Of a stretch of DNA of 64,000 nt, positions 12,772 to 23,770 are shown piece after piece. A model generated the notes under the pieces. It was not told the DNA's origin. It ran no database searches and was given only the letters and a program-made list of their open reading frames with translations. Every line of letters starts with the position of its first letter. Within the stretch, counting starts at the first letter, position 1. Source of the DNA: Gigaspora margarita (taxonomy: Eukaryota > Glomeromycota > Glomeromycetes > Diversisporales > Gigasporaceae); the NCBI GenBank assembly GCA_009809945.1, contig WTPW01000773.1, positions 214,589 through 278,588 on the forward strand, read 5' to 3'. Made by a program: the position numbers and the translations under genes.

Positions 12772-13090
12772 CTACAGGTGATTATCACCTGTAGTTAATT
12801 TGCCAATTAAAATTCAGGATCAGGTGTAACATGTAAATCAATTTTTGTATAACAAAAACAAAGAATTTTTTAAAAAATTGCTAAAATTGCTTCTAACCTA
12901 AAAACTTGCCTATGAAACCACTTTTTTTTATGCAATAAAAAAATTCCTTGCTAAATTTTTCTATATATAAAGCACTATTCTAACCTCTAACATTTACTCT
13001 TACCCTAACATAAAAAAAAAAACTTTTGTTTAATAAAATTGTTTATTTTTATTTATTTACCTGTGGTAAACATTAGTTATTTTCATAATT
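12772..13090. mobile_element. Relic MITE starting with a 23-bp palindrome
   Basis: Starts with CTACAGGTGAT and its inverse TATCACCTGTAG (12772-12794). It then shows GATCAGGTGTAACATG, an interior with TAACCTCTAAC and TTACCCTAAC, and ACCTGTGGTAA near the right side. It appears related to the 17477-17790 element. Confidence 0.45.
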
Positions 13091-13189
13091 AAATTAAATA
13101 TTTAATAATTTTTTTTAAAAAAAAAGATCTAAAAAAAATAATATTTTTAATAGTAAATATATACTAGCTATCATATGATTTGTATTATA

Positions 13190-13565
13190 TAATTATTTTT
13201 TATAATAATAATTAAACTTTTTACTTTATATAAAAATTTATTATAAAAATTTTTCTAAATCTATTTTTGTACTATTATAAAATTTATTAATTGTGTTTCA
13301 AAAAAATTTTTCTTAGAAATTGGTCTTATTAAAAAAATAAATTTCAAAATTTTTATAAATACTATTTATAAAAAGTTTGAAATTTATTTTTTCAATAAGA
13401 CTACCTTCTTAAAGAAATTTTTAAAAAATCTGAAAAAATAATTTTTGAAGACTACAATTAATAAATTTTATAATAGTACAAATAAAATATTTAAAAAAAT
13501 TTTTTATAATAAATTTTTATATAAAGTAAGAATTTCAATTTTTACTATGTTTTATTATAAAAAAT
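13190..13565. repeat. AT-rich inverted repeat, arms about 180 bp
   Basis: The centre is the ATAAATACTATTTAT region near 13362. GTCTTATTAAAAAAATAAAT on the left pairs with ATTTATTTTTTCAATAAGAC on the right, and pairing continues outward to ATTTATTATAAAAA near 13240 and its inverse near 13510. It is probably a snap-back MITE. Confidence 0.6.
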
Positions 13566-15721
13566 AATCATATTTATTGTATTGATATTGGCCAATATTA
13601 TCTATATATACTACTATATCTGATATATACTTAAAGTTTTGCTTTAGCCTGGTATTTAGCTATTAGTACTACAAGTTCATAAAATATTTTGATATATTCA
13701 AACTTTAGGCTCTTATTATATCTTGTAATTTTTGGTTATTTTAAATCAAAATTCTGACTATTAAATCTATTATTAAGGGTTAAACAATAATCTATTGTCT
13801 TTTTAGTTATTAAGTCTATTAATTAATATTTTGGATTTTTGGTTTTTACAATATTTTAGTTTTCTAAATTAGTATAACTAGATAATAGATTTTTAATATT
13901 TATTACTAAGAAAATTCAAACTAAAAATTTTGTAATTTGAGATCTCAAAGTATATAACTACTATACTATTAATCAAAAAATTATAAATATTTAATAAATA
14001 CCAATTTTTTTAAAAAATAATAAAAGCTTAAAATTATTTATTATTATTTATTTAAATTAAATACAATTTAAACAAATTAAATACAAATTAAAACAAATTA
14101 AATACAAATTAAAAAATTAATTTAAAAAATATTATAATTATAATATTATTGTATTAAAAATAGAATATTTGTTTATAGTAATAGGTTACTATAGTGGCTC
14201 TATATAAATAGCCAATCAAAATTGAGTATGTAACTATATAATATGTTGCTTATTATTACCCAATAAAAATTTACTACAAACTTTCTAACTTTTATAATAA
14301 AAAAACACAAAAGAAAATTTTTTAATCCTAGGCAGCTATATGTAGAATCACTATGAAGATGGGCCTTTATTAGTATTTTGCTTTATAAAATATTACTTTT
14401 ATTTTTTTATAAAATTTTATATTATTTATTTTTGTAATTAGATTAAAATTTTAGCAATGTTTTTTCTTATTTAAAATTAGGCCATACAAATTTAATTATT
14501 TGGTTTTCATAATATGAATTTTTTAAATTGACCTAGCTGGCCAGCTTTTTTTTTTTTTTAAAATTTCATATAAAAAGTTTTATAAAATTTATATATAACT
14601 TTTCTTAAAATCCTACCTAGTTATTAAAATATATAAAAATTTTTTTTTAAGGTTTCTAAATTTTGACCCGAGCAGGTTATAAAAACCAATTGTTTAATTT
14701 TTCATGATCTTATCTAATACTTTTTGTCCTTTAAATAATTTATTAAAGCAATTAATTATCAATTAATTAATTATAAAGATTATTAACTTTTTCTGATGAT
14801 CTCTTATACCAAAAATTTCAAGAATACTGAACTATGAAAACTCAACATTTAACATATAAAATAGTAAATTGGCTTTACCAAATAAAGCCTATAGTAAGCA
14901 GTACTTGTCATTTAGAGGTAAAGTTCATAGACTACCTGCTGACAAGCCTAGAGTTTATCACTTATCGTTAGTAGATCTCTTGCTTGGCATTATTGAGCAA
15001 AGAAGTAGTAGGCACTAACCTAGAGTTTAGTTTTGAGATGTGTTATTATGTTCAGTATAACTTCTACTAACTCCTTATATTTGGTATCTTTCTTGTGCTA
15101 TTTCTTGTCACTTTTTGGAATTTTTTTGAAATTTTGCCAAAAAGTAGGAAATCTGGCTTATCCTCTCAAAAGATCAGTAGTGTTTACTCCTTCCAAATTG
15201 GGAAAGCACCTACCAAATTGGATCAAATCACAAGTGCATTTTGGATTCATCTGGAACAAACAATGAATTGTATGTGGACATATAGAAACTGAATTGAAAT
15301 AAAATTTCTTATGATACATCCTGCTACCAGTGTAGTTTTAGTTTTAGTTTTAATGTGTTATCTTTCTATCGCTTCTTCTATATATATTTTATAGTAGTAC
15401 CCTTTTATATTTCCTTTTTTTCTAAAATAAATTTTGTTTGTATGGGCCTGAATTTAATATTCTTTGTTCTAGAGGCTAGATAAAGAAGATTAAGGAAAGT
15501 TAGTAATATTAAAAAGCTATTTTTAAAATGTTAAGAGAAGAAAAAAGATAAAAAGACATTTCTAGCTTGTCACAGAAAGGTAAAAACCTTTTTGTTACTG
15601 GCTTTAAGTAGCTAGACGAGTTATCTACTCCAATACCATTTGGTATTTGAGTAGTATGACAGGTTGCCCTTAGGTATCTACAGTATTTAGATACTATTAA
15701 GATAGCCGGATAATACTAAAC
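13566..15721. other. CpG-poor relic DNA, no gene
   Basis: AT-rich sequence with almost no CpG. Between about 14700 and 15330 it is slightly richer in GC and has two short overlapping plus-strand frames (15033-15266 and 15095-15292), but neither resembles a protein I know. The most likely content is decayed transposon DNA. Confidence 0.5.
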
Positions 15722-15725
15722 TTAA

Positions 15726-16077
15726 GGGTAGGGTGAACGTAGATCATTTCTTATATAAGTAGATCAACCAAAAAAATATTACACAAAAATCGAACACATG
15801 TTACATATAAAAGTTTTTAAAAATATAATCAATTTTCATAAAAGTTTTGGGGTAGATATATTAGACCCTCTAATTCTAATTATAATAATTTGAACCCCTG
15901 TATTATTTAAAAAAAAACATACTTGCATATATCATTAATTCTTCCTAGGATGATTGAAATTTGCCTAGATTATACAACATAAATATCATATGATCATCAC
16001 CTGATTTTAATTGAATGTTATTGTAAAAAAATTAGTAACGTGATCACTAGTAAAAATGATCGACATTCACCCTACTC
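15726..16077. mobile_element. TTAA-flanked MITE (piggyBac-like target)
   Basis: Starts GGGTAGGGTGAACGTAGATC; the right end is the inverse of GAGTAGGGTGAATGTCGATC. TTAA abuts both ends (15722-15725 and 16078-16081). TTAA duplication is the hallmark of piggyBac transposition. No transposase is encoded. A related copy lies at 16724-17428. Confidence 0.7.
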
Positions 16078-16113
16078 TTAAGTATTAATTAGAGTTATAT
16101 AGGTATATTAGTA

Positions 16114-16280
16114 AGGGGTGTGCCATTTATTACGTAATATTTTTTACATAGTAGCCACCTCTACCCATGTATGGTATGATCATTTTATCTAATTCTGAAT
16201 GATTAATATAATATATAGACGTGATCACTACCTCTAACCATGTATCCATGGTAAAAATTACATAATAAATGGCATGCCCC
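16114..16280. mobile_element. Short MITE, 'GCCATTTAT' family
   Basis: TIRs: AGGGGTGTGCCATTTATTAC on the left, inverse of GGGGCATGCCATTTATTATG on the right. The target duplication is unclear, possibly TA. Other copies are at 12150-12318 and about 45090-45257. Confidence 0.75.
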
Positions 16281-16723
16281 TAAATACAAACAGATTAATA
16301 AAGTATTAGTATGGCTGCTTAAGATTGATAAAAAAAAAATTATAAAGATTATAACAATTATTTAATTCTGGTTTAAATTGATCTGCAGTTATTAAATTAT
16401 TTAAACAAGTATTTATAAAATTTGTCAAAAATTAGTAAATAATTTTTTTGACTAAAAATTTTTTAAAAATTTGTTTATTTTTTAGCTTATAAGAAATTTA
16501 AAATGTTTTATAATCTAAAATTAAATACTATAATATAATTTTTATTTTTAAATATTATTAAAAAAAAATTTTTAAATAAATATTTTAAATTTAAAAAAAA
16601 TAGATTTTAAATATATTTTTTAGTAATTTTTTAAACAAATTTGTCTAAATTTGTTTATATTTTAGAAAATAATAGTTTTTTTTAATATACTATTTACAAT
16701 TTTGAATTTTAATTTTTGATTAA

Positions 16724-17428
16724 GGGTAGAGTACAACGATCTACATTTTAATAGTGATTATATTACTAATTTTTTTTACAATAACATTCAATTGAAATCA
16801 GTGATGATTATATGTTATTGTATATTATTTATATTGTACAGTCAAACTTCCATAAATGCAATGTGTACAGACAAAACTACAACATGCATTTAGGGAGGTA
16901 TTGCATTTAGGAAGAGCCAATTAAATTGCAGCTTTAAAGATTTGATCATCAAGTTTGTATAACTTCTACTAAAAACTATATAACCTATCTTAAATACTAA
17001 AATTTAATTGGCCACGTGCATTTAGGGAGGTAGCATAATATAGAAAATTATTTGAAAGAACGTGCATTTTCAGAATATAGAATGTGCATTTAGCACTAAT
17101 AATTTCTTACAGACAAGACAAAAATGTATATTTAGAGAGGTATTGCATTTATAGAGGTTGCATTTATGGAGGTCTGACTATACTATCTAAGAAAATCTCA
17201 ATCGTTCTAACAAAATTGATGATATATACAAGTATATTTTTTTAATATAATTTGTGGCTTTAAAGTTTCAATATCATAAATAGAAGAGTTTGACCTATAT
17301 GCCACAAAATTTTGGCCAAAATTGAATACATTCTTAAAAATCTTTATCAATAGCATATTTTTGCCCCTATATAAAAATTTTTTTGTACGATGATCATATA
17401 TGAAAATGATCGATGTTGTACTCTATCC
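16724..17428. mobile_element. TTAA-flanked element split by a pogo-like MITE
   Basis: Left end GGGTAGAGTACAACGATCTA, right end the inverse of GGATAGAGTACAACATCGAT, with TTAA at 16720-16723 and 17429-17432. It is the same family as 15726-16077. A TA-flanked MITE (16839-17180) sits inside it and is therefore younger. Confidence 0.7.
16839..17180. mobile_element. Pogo-like MITE with 'CATAAATGCAA' TIRs
   Basis: The left end CAGTCAAACTTCCATAAATG pairs with the right-end inverse AGTCAGACCTCCATAAATGC, with TA on both sides. The interior repeats GCATTTAGGGAGGT several times. A second copy (46568-48886) is split by a 2-kb insertion and a truncated one is at 22885-23035. Confidence 0.8.
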
Positions 17429-17476
17429 TTAAATAAAAAAAAATAGTATATATTTATAAAAGAGTGAATCTATTTG

Positions 17477-17790
17477 TCACCAGCAATGACAGTTACTGGA
17501 GTGTGATTGACCAATTAGATCAAAGGATCATGTGTAATGTAAAAAATGTAAAAACTTTGATTTTTTTGAAATATCACTTCTAACTTAAAATTTTGTCTAA
17601 GAATCTACTTTTTTTTTATACAAAAAAAAATTTCTAGCAAAATTTTACTATATTCAAAGCTTTATCCAAACCCTAACTATGGCTCTAACCCAACTCTAAT
17701 GATAGTAAGTTTCAATGCTTTGTTTTGTTTGGATTATATATTATACAATCTAATTGGTCAATCATGCCCAGTAACTATCACTGCTGGTGA
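17477..17790. mobile_element. MITE with 42-bp TIRs
   Basis: Left arm begins TCACCAGCAATGACAGTTAC and the right arm inverse begins TCACCAGCAGTGATAGTTAC; both continue to GATTGACCAATTAGA with about five differences in total. The interior holds CAAACCCTAACTATGGCTC. TA is close to both ends. No coding capacity. Confidence 0.8.
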
Positions 17791-18181
17791 AAATATATTT
17801 TTTCTTTTAAAAAACAATTTTAGATATCTCTGGTTAAAAATATCTTTCTAATTTGAAACTATATTTAATTATAAAGTTAAAATCATATAAAGTTAGAGCA
17901 AAAACAAGTTATACAAACAAAATTACTATTTATATACTTTTAATTAGTATGCTGAAATAGAATTGATACAGTAGTTATTTTTTATATTTTTTATATTTTT
18001 TATATTTTTTATTTTTTGTTTTTTTTTGTTATTGTTTTATTAGACTAATTTATAAAAATTGTTTTTGTGCTATATAAAAATAGTTATTATATCTTATTTT
18101 GTATTTTAATTGGTTTTTAAATTCAAAATATTATTCTAAAGCATTTTGCCTAGAAATATTTAAAAATAGGGTGTTATTTTA
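17791..18181. other. AT-rich relic DNA, no gene
   Basis: Nothing is recognised apart from a TATATTTTT microsatellite near 17970-18010. Confidence 0.6.
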
Positions 18182-18222
18182 TGGAGACATGTCGCCATGG
18201 CGACCCCGTGATCGACCAATCA

Positions 18223-18268
18223 AATTTGATCACGTGCATCACATGCATGTGATGCACGTGATCAAATT
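18223..18268. repeat. Perfect 46-bp palindrome cut by the gap
   Basis: 23-bp arms, left AATTTGATCACGTGCATCAC then ATG, mirrored exactly. The N run begins at the next base, so the palindrome may be longer. It holds two CACGTG hexamers. Confidence 0.9.
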
Positions 18269-19073
18269 NNNNNNNNNNNNNNNNNNNNNNNNNNNNNNNN
18301 NNNNNNNNNNNNNNNNNNNNNNNNNNNNNNNNNNNNNNNNNNNNNNNNNNNNNNNNNNNNNNNNNNNNNNNNNNNNNNNNNNNNNNNNNNNNNNNNNNNN
18401 NNNNNNNNNNNNNNNNNNNNNNNNNNNNNNNNNNNNNNNNNNNNNNNNNNNNNNNNNNNNNNNNNNNNNNNNNNNNNNNNNNNNNNNNNNNNNNNNNNNN
18501 NNNNNNNNNNNNNNNNNNNNNNNNNNNNNNNNNNNNNNNNNNNNNNNNNNNNNNNNNNNNNNNNNNNNNNNNNNNNNNNNNNNNNNNNNNNNNNNNNNNN
18601 NNNNNNNNNNNNNNNNNNNNNNNNNNNNNNNNNNNNNNNNNNNNNNNNNNNNNNNNNNNNNNNNNNNNNNNNNNNNNNNNNNNNNNNNNNNNNNNNNNNN
18701 NNNNNNNNNNNNNNNNNNNNNNNNNNNNNNNNNNNNNNNNNNNNNNNNNNNNNNNNNNNNNNNNNNNNNNNNNNNNNNNNNNNNNNNNNNNNNNNNNNNN
18801 NNNNNNNNNNNNNNNNNNNNNNNNNNNNNNNNNNNNNNNNNNNNNNNNNNNNNNNNNNNNNNNNNNNNNNNNNNNNNNNNNNNNNNNNNNNNNNNNNNNN
18901 NNNNNNNNNNNNNNNNNNNNNNNNNNNNNNNNNNNNNNNNNNNNNNNNNNNNNNNNNNNNNNNNNNNNNNNNNNNNNNNNNNNNNNNNNNNNNNNNNNNN
19001 NNNNNNNNNNNNNNNNNNNNNNNNNNNNNNNNNNNNNNNNNNNNNNNNNNNNNNNNNNNNNNNNNNNNNNNNN
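18269..19073. other. Assembly gap of 805 N
   Basis: The gap starts directly after a perfect palindrome inside the CpG-rich element. Confidence 0.99.
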
Positions 19074-19145
19074 ATGAAACCACTGATGAAAGAATCCAAG
19101 ACCCGCGAAAAAAGAAGATCAAGTTAATAATCGAAAAAAAAAGAA

Positions 19146-19181
<36 letters not shown>

Positions 19182-19776
19182 CCTTACCGGAGTCGTTTCG
19201 TTGATGATTTGTTCGGTTGAAATTTCTCTAAGACCACGGTTGATTCTTCAACCACGCCCCAGAAACCTGCGACCCAAACAAGCCAAGTTAACACAAGAGC
19301 GACAGGAGAAGAAAAAAAACAAAAACGAGAGGAAAGAAAAAAAAATACAAAAAACTACTTACAGAACCATGACACCAACGCGACGGCACCAACGCGACGA
19401 CACGACACCAATGACGACACCAACGACGACACCAGCGACAAACCAAATTGAAAGGCAATAAACTAGAAAAAAAAAATNTACCGGTAGTAAGAGAAAAGCG
19501 AAAGCGAAAGCGAACCAACAAAACAAACAATAAAAAAAAATTGATCAAGTTGCACGAAAAAAAAAAAATTATATATGATCGCCAATCACGAATATGATTG
19601 GTCGATCATATAGGGGTCGCCATGGCGACATGTCGCCATTGACATTTTTCCTTAAAAATATCTATTTATTAAAAAGTTTTTATTATTTAATTAAAAATTA
19701 TAAAAAATCCAATATTGTATATTTAAACAAAAAGCTTAAATAATACTAATACAATTTTTATACTTGCAATTTTTAT

Positions 19777-20423
19777 TTTTTATTTTTTATTTTTTGGCAA
19801 TCCTGCCTTTATTGACTAAAGAATGTGTATAATCTAATACAAAGGTTTTCAACTACTGCCTTAAACCCTTCTTTTTCTACAATAAAGACTCACCCAGCTG
19901 CTTTGAAGTGCCCAGATGCGATCTACCGCAGCAACCTTTTTTTATCCTTAGGACTTCAACTTGATGAAGGTACTCCCTTGGGTCAGTGGACGGTGGTTGC
20001 TAGCCTTGTCAAGATTGCGTTTATGTTCGTTTAATTAGTGGTCTGTAGAGACCAGACCACCTAGGTTTCACATTAGTTTGGATCAAATTTGTTATCTGTT
20101 CCTCTACTCTAGACCATACTATGTTCTTTTCTGCNGTGTGTTCTATAGTTACTCGCTCAGCNGNCTTTTTGCCTGGCTCCTTCTTCTTGGTTTTGCTTCT
20201 TGAGGATTTTTCTCTTTTTTTCTTGGCCGTAATGTCATGATCCTTTTTCCAGTCATTAACGACCTCACACCTGAAGGGCCAAATATCTCTTTTGAACGCT
20301 CTTCTGAGTTCATGTAAGTACTTTTTCCGAGTAGTTACCTCTTTTTTGCTTAAATCGTTAGAGGTAAAGAACACTTCTCTTATATAGTTTATGTGGTTTT
20401 CTAAACTGATTGGCCTTGTGGGA
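19777..20423 (-). mobile_element. 5'-truncated LINE (non-LTR retrotransposon), 3' end
   Basis: The 3' tail on the minus strand is an AAAAAAT-type run near 19777-19795. A perfect 15-bp target duplication ACTTGCAATTTTTAT flanks the insertion (19762-19776 and 20424-20438). Together with 5' truncation this is classical target-primed reverse transcription. The remaining frame (minus, stop near 20021) encodes the basic C-terminal tail, including KYLHELRRAFKRDIWPF and a Lys-rich KKKREKSSRSK segment. The first residues of the apparent open frame come from the target site, so it is not a real gene. Two codons contain N. CpG is preserved compared with the second copy at 49427-51792. Confidence 0.85.
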
Positions 20424-20438
20424 ACTTGCAATTTTTAT

Positions 20439-20996
20439 ATTTTTAACAATAAATATAAAAAAAATGCTTTATTATAGTAATATATATAGATAATTATAAA
20501 CAATAATTTTATACAATTTTGAATAATTAAATAAATTAAAATTATTTAAAAGTTTATTAAAATAATCTATTTAATTTTAATTAAAATATATTTAATATAA
20601 TCATATATAATTAATTTATCTAAACTAGCTTTTATTAAACTAATCACTATTTATTTTTTCTCTAAACTAAACAAAAACTTTAGAAAATTTGTAATTTTTA
20701 TTAATAAGTTCAAATTTGAAATATAATAACTTTTTTGAAAACTAAATATCTAAAATTTTTATATAATAAAAATAGCTTATATTTGAATATTATAGTAAAT
20801 TTTTTTTTGTTAGCACTTTTATATTAATATCATTATAAGTTTGAATTCTTGTTTTTTCCTATTTAAGAAATATGTTGTATTTTACAAATAGTAATACAAA
20901 ATATCTATAAATAATATCTACTATTATATCAAATTTTTTTTAGTAAATTTTAGCCAAAACTCTAACTATAGATCATCAAAACACTTGCTATATATA
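20439..20996. other. AT-rich relic DNA, no gene
   Basis: No termini, repeats or coding potential recognised. Confidence 0.6.
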
Positions 20997-21238
20997 CTGT
21001 AAAGTCCTGAATATAAACAATCCCTGAAAATAAGCAACCCTCCACATTTTGAGGCCAAAAGACTAAGAAAATAAAATAAGCAAGCCCTTTAAAATTGTTA
21101 ACTGTTAAATACAGAATAAATCTTATTAAAATAGGCCAATAGAATGGAGTATTTCGAAGTTACTGAATTTAAGCAATCCTTTAAAAAATTCAGCCAAAAT
21201 GGGTGGCTTAGAGGTTGCTTATATTCGGGACTTTACGG
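20997..21238. mobile_element. TA-flanked MITE with 28-bp TIRs
   Basis: Left end CTGTAAAGTCCTGAATATAA, right-end inverse CCGTAAAGTCCCGAATATAA, both running into GCAACC-type sequence. TA lies at both junctions (20995-20996, 21239-21240). Tc1/mariner or pogo type. Confidence 0.8.
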
Positions 21239-21344
21239 TACTCCTTTTGGCAAGATTTACTTAAAAAAAAGTTTTTATGTTTGAAAATAATTGTACTAGC
21301 AAACTGATAAGTCTATTATAATTATAAATTGTAATTATATTTGT

Positions 21345-21935
21345 AGGATTTCAGATATCTTTTATATAGATCATAACTGAGGTTTGGCCAATTTTGATCT
21401 AATTTGCTAAAAATGACAAAACTATATTTTGTAGGACCCCAGACATCTTTTATATAGGTCATAACTGGGTTTTGGCAATTTTGATCTAATTTGCTAAAAA
21501 TGGCAAAACTACATTTGTTTAAATAACTCTTGATTCAGTAATCAAAATTAAATAAACTTTTTTTTATTAGATATATCTTACTAAGAGCTTCATTTTAAAA
21601 AAAAGTTTATTTAAATTAAATCACTGGATGTCAAGATTATTGCCAAAAACTGTTTTTTTGCTTCTCAAATTTTGAAAGATTTTTGCTAAAATGTGTAATA
21701 TATGACTTCTGTACTAGATGTCTGGGGTCCTCATTTTGTTAAATAACTTTTGATTCAATGATCAGAATTTTTGTTAGATATGCCTCACTGAGAGCTTCAT
21801 TTTAAAAAAAAGTTTATTCAAATTGGACTACTAGATATTATAATAATTGCTAAAAACTGTTTTTGGTTTCTTAATTTTGAAGGTTTTTACTAAAATATAT
21901 AATATATAACCTTTGTACTAGATGTTCAAGGTTCT
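21345..21935. mobile_element. 'AGGACCC' MITE, old copy split by a younger one
   Basis: The left end AGGATTTCAGATATCTTT and right end CTAGATGTTCAAGGTTCT are decayed versions of the family termini. The interior matches the other copies. A younger copy (21433-21731) interrupts it. Confidence 0.65.
21433..21731. mobile_element. 'AGGACCC' MITE nested in its own family
   Basis: Left end AGGACCCCAGACATCT, right end AGATGTCTGGGGTCCT (exact inverse). The flanks TATTTTGT and CATTTTGT agree in 7 of 8 bases, as expected for the 8-bp duplication seen in other members (41725-42019, 54990-55289, 55919-56502). Confidence 0.8.
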
Positions 21936-22371
21936 AATATTACTCTGTTTTTTAATTTTGTATAAAAAATATATAATTAGTTTTACAAAAATTTTTAACT
22001 AAATACTAGTGTACAAAACAAATATTAATTGATTTACAAATTTGTATAATATATAAATTTTATTATTTAATTTAAGAATAGAATAAGAGTTAGCTTTAAA
22101 ATTAAAAGGTTTCATAGTTTATACTATAACTTGACAAAAAGTATTTTTTTGTTAGAACCCCAAAGTAGGTATATTAGGATTTTGAGATATCAATATACTG
22201 GTATTTCATATACTAGTATACAAATAGAAATCATTTAGTTTTATTTATTAAATTTACAAAAAAAAATTAATAAACTAAAAATAAATTAAATATATTTTAA
22301 TTTTAATTAAAAGTACTTTTATTTTAATTATTTTAGTTTTTTTTAATTATAAAAATATTATTAGTAATTAT
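21936..22371. other. AT-rich relic DNA, no gene
   Basis: Nothing recognised. Confidence 0.6.
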
Positions 22372-22703
22372 CAAGAATAATGCTAAAATTGAATAATGCT
22401 AAAATTTATATGATCATATGATGATCTTTTATATATAGTAAACAAATTTGAAGTATATCCTAGTTACTATTGATATTAGGGTTGGGGTTTGGGTATGTTT
22501 TGTTTAATTTTATATATATTATATTTGATTCTACCAGGATCATTAAAATCTAATTATATACTAATACTAGTAGTGAAATTTTTTAGAATAATAATACTAA
22601 GATTTTATAATAATTAGTAACATATTTTAGGTTTGTTTATATAAAAAATTATTATGTGATTATATAAATTTTAGTATCATCAGATTTTAGTATTATTCCT
22701 AAC
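22372..22703. mobile_element. MULE-like MITE with 9-bp target duplication
   Basis: Left subterminal AATAATGCTAAAATT occurs twice in tandem and its inverse occurs at the right end. AGTAATTAT is duplicated exactly at 22363-22371 and 22704-22712. A 9-bp duplication suits the Mutator superfamily. The interior has TTAGGGTTGGGGTTTGGG-like sequence typical of the family. Confidence 0.7.
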
Positions 22704-22884
22704 AGTAATTATAACTAAAAAGATTAGATTAATTAGAATGAGATATCTCGGTTTGATTAAAAAAATATAAAATTAAATATTGTTAAAATTACTTATAAAT
22801 AGTATCAATACTATATAGTTAAAACTTTATAAATACAATATATACAAATAGAATTAAATTACAGTTTTTAAAAATTAGATTATT

Positions 22885-23035
22885 AGGCTTGTATAATATA
22901 ATTTAAATACTAAAATTTGATTGGCTATGTGCATTTAATTTATATAGCAAATTTTTTGAGGAAATGTGCATTTGCAGAATATAAAATGTATATTTATCTA
23001 ATGATTTCTTAAAGACAAGACAAAAACATGTGAAC
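22885..23035. mobile_element. Truncated pogo-like MITE fragment
   Basis: Matches the right half of the 16839-17180 element (TGATTGGCTATGTGCATTTA, then GATTTCTTAAAGACAAGAC) and stops before the right terminus, where another repeat begins. Confidence 0.6.
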
Positions 23036-23287
23036 AATTGTGGATAGTAATAGTAATTTTGAACAATTTTGAACAATTTTGAACAATTAATAAAGTAAAA
23101 TTACTTAAAATTTTATCAAGATAACCTATTTTAATTTAACTAGAATGTATTTAATACTTAAAAAAAATATATAATCATTTATTTTTTTGATAAATTTATT
23201 AATTATTAAAACTTGAACAAGCTTTGAACAATCTTGAACATTTGGACATTTTGAACATAAACAAGACTAAAAAAGGCTTTGGATAGC
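23036..23287. mobile_element. Inverted copy of a 'TTGAACAA' hAT-like MITE
   Basis: Reverse orientation of the sequence at 56212-56491: TTTTGAACAATTTTGAACAA blocks, a TTTATCAAGATAACCTATTT block and AAAAAGGCTTTGGATAGCC at the right. Ends are eroded. Confidence 0.55.
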
Positions 23288-23770
23288 CAAACAACTCTCT
23301 TTATACCGAACCTTCTATAATAACTCTGGATATAGTGAACTAAAAATTTTGAATTTTATTATAGTCAGCATAAAAAGAGTTATTTTTCTTTTTCATAGTA
23401 AACAAGGGTCGTATAACAGTTGTTATACGCCAAATAGACTCACACAAACTCGCGTTATAACAGAAAAAGAAAAATAAATCCGTTATTGGATGTTTCGCAT
23501 CCAATAACAGCGTATCTGGCTTTGAATTTAATGTGCTTGACAACCTGAGCCCCTTCGGGGCCCAGGTTAGCACATTAAATTCAAAGCCGATACTTCTTTT
23601 ATCTGTCATTCCATGATCCTTCGGATCACGGTATTCTCTGTTATTGGATGCTACACATCCAATAACTATTTATTATGGTTTCTTAAGAAAACATAGTATA
23701 ATAATTTTATATAGCGGACTTTTTTAACATCCAGAACCAACAGTTCGTTATAGAAAGAGTTTATTGTATT
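23288..23770. mobile_element. Pogo-like element filled with short-loop hairpins
   Basis: The left end ACTCTCTTTATACCGAACCT resembles the right-end inverse ACTCTTTCTATAACGAACTG, as in pogo/Tigger termini. The interior has a series of hairpins: GTATAAC with GTTATAC (near 23410-23430); an 11-bp stem GTTATTGGATG with loop TTTCG (23482-23508); a 20-bp perfect stem (23518-23537 with 23569-23588) enclosing an inner GC-rich hairpin closed by CCCC TTC GGGG; a 9-bp stem with loop TTC (23611-23631); and a second copy of the 11-bp stem with loop CTACA (23640-23666). The minus-strand open frame here is a by-product. CpG is high compared with the flanks. Confidence 0.7.

Larger units (their letters stand above)
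18182..19641. mobile_element. CpG-rich TIR element containing an assembly gap
   Basis: Left end TGGAGACATGTCGCCATGGC, right end inverse of CAATGGCGACATGTCGCCAT; both continue through CGACCCC to GATCGACCAATC, giving arms of about 40 bp. GC and CpG content far exceed the flanks, which suggests recent insertion or escape from cytosine loss. After the gap (19074-19560) there is a poly-purine stretch and an ACCAACGCGACGACA-type minisatellite (19370-19440). A plus-strand frame at 19201-19461 is basic and low in complexity and I do not call it a gene. An 805-N gap removes most of the interior, so a transposase could be hidden. Confidence 0.75.

Noticed and set aside
15033..15292. Two overlapping 65-77 residue frames
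   Set aside because: No recognisable domain, surrounded by stops in relic DNA; low support for a gene.
18099..19127. Long open frames of 286-342 residues on both strands
   Set aside because: Almost all residues are X from the N gap; the ends are ordinary AT-rich or TIR sequence.
23340..23609. 89-residue minus-strand frame
   Set aside because: It runs through the hairpin cluster and a pogo-like terminus; no domain or plausible start context.
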